A stretch of 39,002 bases of DNA from JAWXVE01 sp044425575. Its GTDB lineage: Bacteria > Bacillota > Clostridia > Lachnospirales > Lachnospiraceae. The notes under the pieces are model-generated. The model saw nothing but the letters and a program-made list of their open reading frames with translations. It did no database searches and had not been told where the DNA came from. Below are positions 15,984 to 24,071 of the stretch, in pieces. The DNA lies in assembly GCA_044425575.1 (NCBI GenBank), contig JAWXVE010000015.1, positions 1-39,002 of the forward strand, given 5' to 3'. The position numbers and the translations under genes were made by a program. Within the stretch, counting starts at the first letter, position 1. Each line of letters begins with the position of its first letter.

Positions 15984-17663
15984 TTGAAACAAAACAAAGC
16001 GAATATGGACAATTTATCTAAGCTAAAGATTATACCGTTAGGAGGTTTAGAACAGATTGGGATGAACATTACTGCCTTTGAATACGAAGACAGTATTGTT
16101 GTAGTGGATTGTGGATTATCGTTCCCAGCCGATGATATGTTGGGGATTGATTTGGTCATTCCAGATGTAACTTACTTAACGGATAATATTGATAAAGTAA
16201 AGGGATTTGTATTTACTCATGGACATGAGGATCATATAGGAGCCATACCTTACGTGTTTAAAGAACTCAATGCACCTATTTATGCTACGAAATTAACCAT
16301 GGGACTTATTGAGAATAAGCTAAAAGAACATAGTTTACTTCCTAAAATTAGAAGAAAAGAAGTGAAGTTTGGCCAAATTATTAACTTGGGATGTTTTCGT
16401 ATTGAATTTATTAAAACAAATCATAGTATTGTAGATGCAGCCGCACTTGCTATTTATTCTCCTGCGGGAACCGTAGTGCATACAGGGGATTTCAAAGTGG
16501 ATTACACACCGGTTTTTGGAGATTCAATTGATTTACAACGCTTTGCAGAGCTAGGGAAGAAAGGTGTACTTGCCCTTATGTGTGACAGTACCAATGCAGA
16601 GCGACCAGGATTTACCCAGTCAGAACGAACAGTGGGTAAGACATTTGATTATCTTTTTACGGAACATGCAAATGCTAGAATTATTATTGCTACGTTTGCA
16701 TCTAATGTAGATCGAGTGCAGCAGATTATTAATTCGGCATATAAGTTTGGGCGTAAAGTAGTGGTAGAAGGCAGAAGTATGGTTAATATTATTGAAACGG
16801 CTTCTAAGTTAGAGCGTCTTGCCATACCAGAGAATACCCTAATAGAAATTGAGCAATTGAAGAATTATCCGGCAGAGAAAACAGTTCTAATTACAACAGG
16901 AAGTCAAGGTGAAAGTATGGCTGCTCTTAGTCGAATGGCATACGGAACACATAAGAAAGTTACCATTATGCCAAAGGATACGGTAATCTTCTCATCTAGC
17001 CCAATTCCTGGGAATGAAAAAGCAGTTACAAAAGTGATTAATGAATTATCTCAAAAAGGTGCAGATGTAATATTCCAAGATGCTCATGTATCGGGACATG
17101 CTTGCCAAGAAGAAATTAAGTTAATCTACACCTTAACAAAGCCAAAATATGCCATTCCTGTTCATGGGGAATATAAGCATTTAAAGGCAAATGGAAAAAT
17201 TGCAATGGAACTAGGAGTAGAGAAGGATAATGTATTTATTATTCGTTCAGGAGATGTGCTTGAACTGAGTGCAGATAGTGCCAAAGTAACAGGAAAAGTA
17301 CCAGTAGGCAAGATTTATGTAGATGGGCTTGGTGTTGGCGATGTGGGAAATGTAGTTCTGCGTGATAGACAACATTTATCAGAAGATGGGATTCTTATTG
17401 CAGTTGTAGGAGTTGATTCGGATAATAAAGTCATCGTAGATGGGCCAGAAATTGTTACGCGTGGATTCGTCTATGTGCGAGAGTCAGATGAATTGTTGGA
17501 AGAAGTTCGCATAGTAGCCTTAGAAGCTGTTGAAAAGTGCTTAGACCGCAAAATCTCAGATTGGGGCAAACTAAAATCAGCTATTCGAGACGCATTGGGA
17601 GATTATTTGTGGAAGAAAACAAGAAGACGCCCAATGATTCTGCCGATTATTATGGATATGTAA
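15984..17663 (+). CDS. rnj: Ribonuclease J (metallo-beta-lactamase/beta-CASP)
   Basis: RNase J is the 5'-to-3' exonuclease and endonuclease central to RNA decay and maturation in Gram-positives. The 559-residue protein shows GGLEQIGMNITAFEYEDSIVVVDCG, the zinc motif HGHEDHIG (near residue 79), HSIVDAAALAI, HTGDFKVDYTP, the beta-CASP part with TTGSQGESMAAL and IPVHGEYKHL, and the C-terminal domain ending in KKTRRRPMILPIIMDM. The start is probably the TTG at 15984, eight bases after AGAGGA; an ATG at 16005 is possible. It is inserted between DUF1292 and the MltG-like gene, which are neighbours in B. subtilis. I cannot tell J1 from J2. Confidence 0.96.
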   Translation: MKQNKANMDNLSKLKIIPLGGLEQIGMNITAFEYEDSIVVVDCGLSFPADDMLGIDLVIPDVTYLTDNIDKVKGFVFTHGHEDHIGAIPYVFKELNAPIYATKLTMGLIENKLKEHSLLPKIRRKEVKFGQIINLGCFRIEFIKTNHSIVDAAALAIYSPAGTVVHTGDFKVDYTPVFGDSIDLQRFAELGKKGVLALMCDSTNAERPGFTQSERTVGKTFDYLFTEHANARIIIATFASNVDRVQQIINSAYKFGRKVVVEGRSMVNIIETASKLERLAIPENTLIEIEQLKNYPAEKTVLITTGSQGESMAALSRMAYGTHKKVTIMPKDTVIFSSSPIPGNEKAVTKVINELSQKGADVIFQDAHVSGHACQEEIKLIYTLTKPKYAIPVHGEYKHLKANGKIAMELGVEKDNVFIIRSGDVLELSADSAKVTGKVPVGKIYVDGLGVGDVGNVVLRDRQHLSEDGILIAVVGVDSDNKVIVDGPEIVTRGFVYVRESDELLEEVRIVALEAVEKCLDRKISDWGKLKSAIRDALGDYLWKKTRRRPMILPIIMDM

Positions 17664-17724
17664 TTTTGCTATAGATGAAATAGCATGTATGGTGCAAATA
17701 ACAAGGCTCTGGAATGAGGAAATT

Positions 17725-18093
17725 ATGAATAAACAATCGCCCATTAGTTTTATATTAGTTACAATAGGAAAAATAGCCGTGGTTGTAGGTTTGGTATATC
17801 TTGTGTATCGTATCTCAATTACATCCTATGACTTTGGATACCGCATCTTAAACGAACCGCCTATGTCATCTTCGGACATAACGGTGGAAGTAGTGATAAC
17901 GGAGGCCCAAAGCGTAATGGAAATCGGTGAAATGTTAGAAGAGAAACGATTAATTCAAGATGCTAGAATTTTCTATTTTCAAGAGTGGTTTTCCAAGTAC
18001 CATGATGATATCCTGCCGGGGACTTATGAACTTTCTCCCTCTATGACAGGAGATGAAATGGTTGAAATTATGGCAGCGGGATCAGATGCTTAA
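17725..18093 (+). CDS. Short MltG-like membrane protein without the lytic transglycosylase domain
   Basis: A 122-residue protein with one N-terminal membrane segment (FILVTIGKIAVVVGLVYLVY) and an extracellular domain, DITVEVVITEAQSVMEIGEM, LEEKRLIQDARIFYFQEW, ILPGTYELSPSMTGDEMVEIM. This matches the LysM-like N-terminal part of MltG/YceG, the endolytic transglycosylase that trims nascent glycan strands. The YceG catalytic domain, about 200 residues longer with its conserved Glu, is absent, and there is a normal stop. The position between RNase J and trmR is that of yrrL (mltG) in Bacillus, supporting the homology. TGAGGA precedes 17725; an upstream ATG at 17689 has no clear site. It may bind glycan or regulate without cutting. 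Confidence 0.8.
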   Translation: MNKQSPISFILVTIGKIAVVVGLVYLVYRISITSYDFGYRILNEPPMSSSDITVEVVITEAQSVMEIGEMLEEKRLIQDARIFYFQEWFSKYHDDILPGTYELSPSMTGDEMVEIMAAGSDA

Positions 18094-18116
18094 GGAAGAA
18101 AGAGTAGGTTGTAGAA

Positions 18117-18776
18117 GTGATTGTAGATGAGAGAATGGTTGCCTTTATCAATTCCCTTGATGCAGGTCATACAAAGGAGTTAGAGGCATTAGAAGCCTAT
18201 GCCATAGAAACATATGTGCCAATTATTAGGCGAGAGATGCAAAGTTTGCTAAAGTTGCTCCTTGCTATAAAACAACCAAAATCAATTCTAGAAGTAGGCA
18301 CAGCAATTGGGTTCTCCACACTTTTAATGAGTGAGTATGCACCAACAGACTGTCATATTACGACTATTGAGAATTATGAGAAGCGAATTCCCATTGCCAA
18401 GAAGCATATTAAAGAGGCGGGAAAAGAAGAGCGAATTACCTTAATTGAAGGAGATGCCACCCAAGTGTTGCAAGAGTTAAAGGGCAGTTATGATTTTATT
18501 TTTATGGATGCGGCTAAGGCGCAGTATATTAACTTTCTGCCACATGCAATTCGGCTGTTAGAGCCAGGTGGTATCTTAATATCAGATAATGTACTACAAG
18601 AAGGAGAAATCATAGAATCAAGATATGCCATAAATCGAAGAAAACGAACGATTCATAGTCGCATGCGGGAGTATTTGTATGAGTTAAAGCATAATGAAGC
18701 GTTGGAGACAGCAATTCTTCCAGTAGGAGATGGGGTGAGCGTTAGTGTTAGATGTGTTAGACAAGAAGAAGATTGA
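18117..18776 (+). CDS. trmR: tRNA 5-hydroxyuridine O-methyltransferase, TrmR-like
   Basis: TrmR (YrrM) of B. subtilis methylates 5-hydroxyuridine at position 34 of tRNA to 5-methoxyuridine. The 219-residue protein is a class I O-methyltransferase of the same family: EVGTAIGFSTLLMSEYAP is SAM motif I, TTIENYEKRIPIAKKH the following acidic strand, and DFIFMDAAKAQYINFLP the metal and substrate-binding Asp region. The start is the GTG at 18117, with AGTAGG upstream. It is immediately followed by the U32-family gene, as yrrM is by yrrN/yrrO. The family also contains catechol-type methyltransferases, but the gene neighbourhood favours tRNA. Confidence 0.88.
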   Translation: MIVDERMVAFINSLDAGHTKELEALEAYAIETYVPIIRREMQSLLKLLLAIKQPKSILEVGTAIGFSTLLMSEYAPTDCHITTIENYEKRIPIAKKHIKEAGKEERITLIEGDATQVLQELKGSYDFIFMDAAKAQYINFLPHAIRLLEPGGILISDNVLQEGEIIESRYAINRRKRTIHSRMREYLYELKHNEALETAILPVGDGVSVSVRCVRQEED

Positions 18777-19989
18777 ATTATTAGTGCCAGCTAGTAACCT
18801 TGAAGTCCTGAAGGTTGCAGTAATCTATGGAGCAGATGCAGTGTATATTGGAGGGGAAGCCTTTGGACTACGTGCTAAGGCGAAGAACTTTACCAAGAAT
18901 GATATGGAGGAAGGAATTGCCTTTGCTCATGAACATGGGGTAAAAGTATATGTTACCGCTAATATTATCGCTCATAATAATGATTTAGAGCCTGCTAGAG
19001 AGTATTTCAAAGAATTATATCAATTAAAGCCAGATGGCATTATTATTGCTGACCCAGGGATGTTTATCATTGCAAAAGAAGAGTGCAGCGGAATTGAGCT
19101 TCATGTTAGTACGCAAGCAAATAATACTAATTATTCAACGTTTTTATTTTGGCACCAATTGGGTGCTACGAGAGTGGTGACTGCTAGAGAATTAACATTA
19201 GATGAGATTGGAGAGATTCGCAGACAGATACCGGAAGAAATGGATATTGAAAGCTTTATTCACGGTGCAATGTGTATTTCTTATTCAGGAAGATGCTTAT
19301 TAAGCAATTATTTAACGAAGAGGGATGCCAACCAAGGGTCGTGTACCCATCCTTGTCGTTGGAAGTATTCAGTAGTGGAAGAAAGCAGACCTGGAGAATA
19401 TATGCCAGTTTATGAAAATGAACGAGGTACTTATATTTTTAATTCCAAAGACTTATGTATGATTGAACATATTCCAGAAGTATTGCATGCAGGTATTAAT
19501 AGTCTTAAAATCGAAGGACGTATGAAAACGGCCCTATACGTTGCAACGGTGGCTAGAACGTATCGGAAAGCAATTAATGATTACCTAGAATCAGAAGAAT
19601 TGTATCAGAGCAACATGGATTGGTACCGAGAAGAAATTGCAAAATGTACGTATCGCCAATTTACCACAGGGTTTTATTTTGGAGAAACTGATGAAACCAC
19701 GCAAATCTATGATTCCAATACTTACATTAATGAATATATTTACCTTGGTATTGTGGAAGTAGTAGAAGGCGAATTTGTTAAAATAGAACAACGTAATAAG
19801 TTTTCAGTAGGTGAAGCCATAGAAATAATGAAACCAAATGGAGAAAATATTGACACAGAAGTGTTAAGTATGTATGATGAAGATAGGAATGAGATTACTA
19901 GTGCTCCGCATCCCAAGCAAGTAATTTACCTAACGCTATCGTCTTCTTGTGAAGATTATGATATCTTACGTGTGAAAAAGCACGATTAG
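18745..19989 (+). CDS. trhP: Peptidase U32 family protein, TrhP-like tRNA hydroxylation protein
   Basis: TrhP proteins, annotated as U32 peptidases, are needed to form 5-hydroxyuridine at tRNA position 34 from prephenate-linked chemistry. The 414-residue protein shows IELLVPASNLEVLKVAVIYG, GADAVYIGGEAFGLRAKAKNF, the U32 signature around ESFIHGAMCISYSGRCLLSNY and a cysteine group NQGSCTHPCRWKY, consistent with Fe-S binding, then NSKDLCMIEHIPEVLHAGIN, SLKIEGRMKTALYVATV and a C-terminal beta domain. It overlaps trmR by 32 bases and has GGGGTG before the GTG start, so it is translationally coupled with the enzyme that would use its product. Confidence 0.93.
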   Translation: MLDVLDKKKIELLVPASNLEVLKVAVIYGADAVYIGGEAFGLRAKAKNFTKNDMEEGIAFAHEHGVKVYVTANIIAHNNDLEPAREYFKELYQLKPDGIIIADPGMFIIAKEECSGIELHVSTQANNTNYSTFLFWHQLGATRVVTARELTLDEIGEIRRQIPEEMDIESFIHGAMCISYSGRCLLSNYLTKRDANQGSCTHPCRWKYSVVEESRPGEYMPVYENERGTYIFNSKDLCMIEHIPEVLHAGINSLKIEGRMKTALYVATVARTYRKAINDYLESEELYQSNMDWYREEIAKCTYRQFTTGFYFGETDETTQIYDSNTYINEYIYLGIVEVVEGEFVKIEQRNKFSVGEAIEIMKPNGENIDTEVLSMYDEDRNEITSAPHPKQVIYLTLSSSCEDYDILRVKKHD

Positions 19990-20000
19990 CTATAACCTAA

Positions 20001-20072
20001 TGGGCCATCGCCAAACGGTAAGGCAACGGACTCTGACTCCGTCATCTCAAGGTTCGAATCCTTGTGGCCCAG
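20001..20072 (+). tRNA. tRNA-Gln (anticodon CTG)
   Basis: A complete cloverleaf. The acceptor arms TGGGCCA (20001-20007) and TGGCCCA (20065-20071) pair; the anticodon stem ACGGA/TCCGT encloses the loop CTCTGAC with anticodon CTG; the T arm CAAGG-TTCGAAT-CCTTG is perfect. The discriminator is G and the CCA is not encoded. It lies only 11 bases after the U32-family gene, with no obvious promoter of its own, so it may be processed from that transcript. Confidence 0.96.
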
Positions 20073-20119
20073 TTTGCACTACAGATTAGCAAAATGCCAA
20101 TAAGCAGAAAGTAGAGAGT

Positions 20120-20953
20120 ATGATACAATTAGGAAAGAAACAATTCCTTACAGTAGTTAAGAAAGTTGAATTTGGTGTTTACCTTGCAACTACTCAAACA
20201 AGCGAGGAACAAGTACTGTTACCTATTAAGCAAGTACCAGATGAAATTGATCTTGCAGATACCATGGAGGTGTTTGTGTATCGGGATTCCAAAGACCGAA
20301 TGATTGCTACCACAAAGGAACCCCTAGTACAGTTGGGGGGAATAGCAACCTTACGTGTTGCGCAAGTAGGAAGTGTAGGAGCATTTTTAGACTGGGGACT
20401 GGAGAAGGATCTCTTGCTTCCATTTAAGGAACAGACGAAAAAAGTAGCAGAAGGTGATATGTGTCTTGCGGCATTATACATTGATAAAAGCAATCGTTTA
20501 TGTGCTACTATGAATGTATATGAGTACCTTTCCAAAGAAAGCCCTTATGAAAAAGGGGATATGGTACAAGGTGTGGTATATGAAATCAGCCAAGAATTTG
20601 GCGCATTTGTAGCAGTTGACCAGATATACTCAGCACTAATCCCTAAGAAAGAGCTATATGGCACAGTTCACATTGGAGAAGAAGTTACAGCACGTATAAC
20701 GTCAGTGAAACCCGATGGGAAATTGGATTTGAGTATTCGAGAAAAGTCTTATATACAAATCGAAGGCAATGCAGTTAAAATCTTGCAGGAGATTGAAAAG
20801 CGAAATGGTATCTTGCCATTTAATGATAAAGCAGATCCTGAAGTAATTAAGGATACATTCAATATGAGTAAGAATGAATTTAAAAAAGCAGTTGGTAACT
20901 TGTTGAAGAATGGTCACATTGAGATCACGAATCAATCAATTATAAAAAAATAA
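20120..20953 (+). CDS. S1 RNA-binding domain protein, CvfB/YitL-like
   Basis: CvfB proteins are cytoplasmic RNA-binding regulators, known from Staphylococcus aureus as conserved virulence factor B. The 277 residues fit three S1-type OB folds: VVKKVEFGVYLATTQTSEEQ at the N-terminus, TLRVAQVGSVGAFLDWGLEKDLLLPFKEQ in the middle, and VQGVVYEISQEFGAFVAVDQ, YSALIPKKE after that. A winged-helix-like C-terminus follows (ILPFNDKADPEVIKDTFNMSKNEFKKAVGNLLKNGHIEI), which is the CvfB layout. It is followed 29 bases later by a small HPr-like gene with which it shares a terminator. Confidence 0.92.
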   Translation: MIQLGKKQFLTVVKKVEFGVYLATTQTSEEQVLLPIKQVPDEIDLADTMEVFVYRDSKDRMIATTKEPLVQLGGIATLRVAQVGSVGAFLDWGLEKDLLLPFKEQTKKVAEGDMCLAALYIDKSNRLCATMNVYEYLSKESPYEKGDMVQGVVYEISQEFGAFVAVDQIYSALIPKKELYGTVHIGEEVTARITSVKPDGKLDLSIREKSYIQIEGNAVKILQEIEKRNGILPFNDKADPEVIKDTFNMSKNEFKKAVGNLLKNGHIEITNQSIIKK

Positions 20954-20982
20954 CCACTAAGATGTGGTAAGAGGAGAACAAA

Positions 20983-21219
20983 ATGAAAGTACAAAACATC
21001 ACAAATATTGAGAAATTTTTCACTATAGTAGATAGTTGCGTGGGAAAAGTTGAACTTGTAACAGGAGAAGGCGATCGTCTGAATCTAAAATCAAAATTAT
21101 CACAATATGTATCATTGGCAAATATCTTTTCAGATGGTACAATCGATGAATTGGAAGTAATTGCATATGAAGCAGAAGATATTTCAAAGCTAGTAGAATT
21201 CATGATTAGCGACAATTAA
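20983..21219 (+). CDS. Small protein with HPr-like pattern, no active-site histidine
   Basis: A 78-residue protein I do not recognise with certainty. Its order of predicted elements resembles HPr: strand (KVQNI), helix (NIEKFFTIVDSC), strand (KVELVTGEGDRL), then NLKSKLSQYVSLANIF, which resembles the HPr segment around Ser46 (N-x-K-S), a strand (ELEVIAYEAEDI) and a final helix (SKLVEFMIS). The HPr phosphocarrier histidine is absent. It lies in one unit with the cvfB-like gene, with AGAGGAG before the ATG, and ends at a strong terminator. Together with the gene at 13129-13362 it would be the second histidine-free HPr-like protein in the window. Confidence 0.6.
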   Translation: MKVQNITNIEKFFTIVDSCVGKVELVTGEGDRLNLKSKLSQYVSLANIFSDGTIDELEVIAYEAEDISKLVEFMISDN

Positions 21220-21243
21220 TATTACAATTAGAAATATTGCATA

Positions 21244-21273
21244 AAAATCTACCTGAAATAGGTAGATTTTTTT
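21244..21273 (+). terminator. Intrinsic terminator after the small HPr-like gene
   Basis: A perfect 11-base stem, AAAATCTACCT (21244-21254) and AGGTAGATTTT (21260-21270), with a five-base loop, continues into more T. Confidence 0.9.
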
Positions 21274-21319
21274 GTGAATATAGATTAGAATAAGAACATT
21301 AGGTAAAGGAGATTAGAAG

Positions 21320-22399
21320 ATGATATCAAATCAATTGTTGCAGAGTACTATTAACGGATTCAAGGAGATTGCTCGAGTGGATTTTACCATCTATGATGTA
21401 ATGGGGAATTATATTGTTGCAACACTAGATGAACCCCTTGATTTAGAATATACAATTATTCAGTTTGCGCAGTCCCAAGCAGATGACCAAGAAGTCCAAG
21501 GTACCTATTTATATAAGATTATGGATCATGAGTTGATTGAGTATATTCTGACTGTTAGTGGAAGTGATGAACAAGCGTACACAATCGGTAAGATGGCAGC
21601 TTTTCAGTTAAGTTCATTAGTAGATGCTTATAAGGAAAAGTTTGATCGGGAAGATTTCATTAAAGATTTACTGCTAGATAATCTTTTGAAAATCGATATC
21701 TATAGTCGTGCTCAGAAGTTGGATATGGTAATTGAAGCACGTCGCGTGGCTATGATTGTAGAAGTACAAAGGGCGGAAGGAAATGGACTCATTGAAGAGC
21801 TTCGCAAGCTAGACTGTTTAAGTGGAGACTCTGTAACTGCTGTGGAAGAATCGAATATTGTAATTGTGAAATCAGTTTCATCGGAAGAAACAGAACATAA
21901 TTTGTCTGCTTTTTCGTCACAATTATGTGATATTATAGAAGAGAATGGTCATGCAGAAGTGCGAATTTCGTATGGAACAATTGCTGAGGATTTAAGAGAA
22001 GTGAGTGGTTCCTACAAAGAAGCGAAAATGGCATTGGACGTAGGGAGAATCTTCTTGGCTGACCTCCATATTATTCCTTATAGTGAACTTGGAATCGGGC
22101 GTCTTATTTATCAATTACCCCTCCCTTTATGCAAGATGTTTATTCAGGAAATTTTTGATGATACAAGCTTAGATGATTTTGATGAAGAGACACACAAAAC
22201 CATTAATAAATTCTTTGAGAATAGTCTGAACGTATCAGAAACTTCAAGGCAATTATTTATTCATAGAAACACACTTGTCTATCGATTAGATAAGTTGCAA
22301 AAGAGTACTAATTTAGATTTAAGGGTATTTGATGATGCGATAACCTTTAAAATTGCCATGATGGTAGTAAAGTATATGAAATACATGGAAACATATTGA
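21320..22399 (+). CDS. PucR/CdaR-family transcriptional regulator
   Basis: A 359-residue regulator with the CdaR layout. Residues 1-120 resemble the sugar-diacid recognition domain (QSTINGFKEIARVDFTIYDVMGNYIVA), the centre resembles the GGDEF-like CdaR domain (VRISYGTIAEDLREVSGSYKEAKMALDVG, FLADLHIIPYSELGIGRLIY), and the C-terminus is the PucR helix-turn-helix (FFENSLNVSETSRQLFIHRNTLVYRLDKLQ). Such proteins activate catabolic genes in response to small organic acids or related ligands. Here it precedes ftsE by only 16 bases rather than a catabolic operon, so its target is unclear. AAAGGAGA precedes the start. Confidence 0.9.
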   Translation: MISNQLLQSTINGFKEIARVDFTIYDVMGNYIVATLDEPLDLEYTIIQFAQSQADDQEVQGTYLYKIMDHELIEYILTVSGSDEQAYTIGKMAAFQLSSLVDAYKEKFDREDFIKDLLLDNLLKIDIYSRAQKLDMVIEARRVAMIVEVQRAEGNGLIEELRKLDCLSGDSVTAVEESNIVIVKSVSSEETEHNLSAFSSQLCDIIEENGHAEVRISYGTIAEDLREVSGSYKEAKMALDVGRIFLADLHIIPYSELGIGRLIYQLPLPLCKMFIQEIFDDTSLDDFDEETHKTINKFFENSLNVSETSRQLFIHRNTLVYRLDKLQKSTNLDLRVFDDAITFKIAMMVVKYMKYMETY

Positions 22400-22415
22400 T
22401 AACAGGTGGTGAAAA

Positions 22416-23156
22416 GTGAGAGCAAAAGAAAAAAAGAAAAAAAATGTTACCCTCGGTAAAGCAGATGATATTATTATCATTAAAGATGTAACGAAAACGT
22501 ATCAGACTGGCGCACCAGCACTAGAGAATGTGAGTCTAAGTGTAAAAAAAGGTGAATTTGTTTTTATTGTAGGAGATAGCGGTTCAGGAAAATCTACATT
22601 AATCAAATTATTATTAAGAGAGTTGGTGCCAACTTCAGGTGAGATTTATGTGGATGGTTGGAATGTAGGACGTATTAAGAGAAGACACGTGCCAAAGCTT
22701 CGTAGAACATTGGGAGTCGTATTCCAAGACTTCCGATTATTAAAAGATAGAAATGTCTACGAAAATGTTGCCTTTGCACAGCGTATTATTCAAGTACCGA
22801 CTAAAGAGATTCGAAAACGTGTGCCTGCAATTCTTGCAGTGGTAGGTTTGGCTGGGAAATATAAGGCAAGACCAAAGCAATTATCAGGTGGTGAGCAACA
22901 AAGGGTAGCTCTTGCAAGAGCTCTTATTAACAACCCAGCTATTCTTTTAGCAGATGAACCAACAGGGAACTTAGATCCTAAGAACTCTTGGGAGATTATG
23001 CAATTGCTAGAGGAGATTAATAATAATGGAACCACAGTCATTGTAGTAACACATAATCGAGAGATTGTAAATGCAATGCGTAAACGTGTGATTACTATGA
23101 AGCAAGGTGTTGTAATTAGCGATGAAGATAAAGGTGGATATATTGATGAGGATTAG
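22416..23156 (+). CDS. ftsE: Cell division ATP-binding protein FtsE
   Basis: FtsE is the ATPase of the FtsEX complex, which uses ATP to switch on cell-wall hydrolases at the membrane rather than to transport. The 246-residue protein has Walker A GDSGSGKST (near residue 53), the signature LSGGEQQRVALARAL and Walker B ILLADEPTGNLDP. A basic extension of about 20 residues (MRAKEKKKKN) makes it longer than most FtsE. The start is a GTG with AGGTGG upstream. The stop overlaps ftsX, and a LytM-type hydrolase follows, the expected partner. Confidence 0.97.
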   Translation: MRAKEKKKKNVTLGKADDIIIIKDVTKTYQTGAPALENVSLSVKKGEFVFIVGDSGSGKSTLIKLLLRELVPTSGEIYVDGWNVGRIKRRHVPKLRRTLGVVFQDFRLLKDRNVYENVAFAQRIIQVPTKEIRKRVPAILAVVGLAGKYKARPKQLSGGEQQRVALARALINNPAILLADEPTGNLDPKNSWEIMQLLEEINNNGTTVIVVTHNREIVNAMRKRVITMKQGVVISDEDKGGYIDED

Positions 23157-24054
23157 TACATTTTTCTATACATTTAAACAGGGGTTAACTAGTATATTTC
23201 GTAATAAATGGTTTTCGTTAGCCTCCATTGCTACTATTAGTGCTTGTTTGTTTTTATTTGGATTATTCTATGTAGTCTTACAGAACTTTCAACATATTGT
23301 TAAGACCGCTCAAGAGGGAGTGTCTATTACCGTATTTTTTGACGAAGGATTAACAGACGAACAGATTGCATCTATTGGCGATACCATTGCACTTCGTAGC
23401 GAAGTAGCAAGAATGGAATATATTTCCGCAGATGAAGCGTGGGACTCTTTTAAGACAGATTATTTTGGAGAATATGAGGAAGAGTATTCGGCAGGGTTTA
23501 CAGAGAATCCATTGGCGGATTCAGCTAATTATGAGATTTATATTGCTGATGTAGACATGCAAGCTTCTCTTGTAACCTATTTAGAATCCCTAGAGGGAGT
23601 AAGACGAGTAAATCGTTCGGAGATTACAGCAACAACTTTAAGTGGAGTCAATGCTATTATCGGTTATGTGTCCGTTGGGATTATAGGAATCTTAATTGCA
23701 GTATCTATTTTCTTAATTAGCAATACAGTTACAGTAGGAATTTCTATTCGTAAAGAAGAGATTCAGATTATGAAGTATATTGGTGCCACAGATTTCTTTG
23801 TGCGTTCCCCATTTGTGATTGAAGGTATTTTAATTGGGTTACTAGGTTCTTTTGTACCACTTGCCATGATCTACCTCATCTATCAACAATCTATTGAATA
23901 CGTAACAACGCGATTTATTTCGATTACAGAATTATTGGATTTCTTACCTGTAGACAGTGTGTTTAGCACATTAGTACCTGTGTCTATGGCCATTGGAGTA
24001 GGAATCGGATTCATAGGAAGTTATTCTACGGTTCGAAAACATTTACGAGTATAG
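23146..24054 (+). CDS. ftsX: Cell division protein FtsX
   Basis: FtsX is the membrane partner of FtsE. It passes the ATPase signal to an extracellular hydrolase. The 302-residue protein has four predicted membrane segments: one near residue 25 (LASIATISACLFLFGLFYVV), an extracellular loop of about 120 residues that is expected to contact the hydrolase, and three in the C-terminal half (VSVGIIGILIAVSIFLI; FVIEGILIGLLGSFVPLAM; the last near 285). KEEIQIMKYIGATDFFVRSPF is the typical coupling region. The ATG at 23146 overlaps the end of ftsE by 11 bases and has AGGTGG eight bases upstream; an in-frame ATG at 23122 is less likely. Confidence 0.96.
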   Translation: MRISTFFYTFKQGLTSIFRNKWFSLASIATISACLFLFGLFYVVLQNFQHIVKTAQEGVSITVFFDEGLTDEQIASIGDTIALRSEVARMEYISADEAWDSFKTDYFGEYEEEYSAGFTENPLADSANYEIYIADVDMQASLVTYLESLEGVRRVNRSEITATTLSGVNAIIGYVSVGIIGILIAVSIFLISNTVTVGISIRKEEIQIMKYIGATDFFVRSPFVIEGILIGLLGSFVPLAMIYLIYQQSIEYVTTRFISITELLDFLPVDSVFSTLVPVSMAIGVGIGFIGSYSTVRKHLRV

Positions 24055-24071
24055 CGGGAAGGAGTATGATA

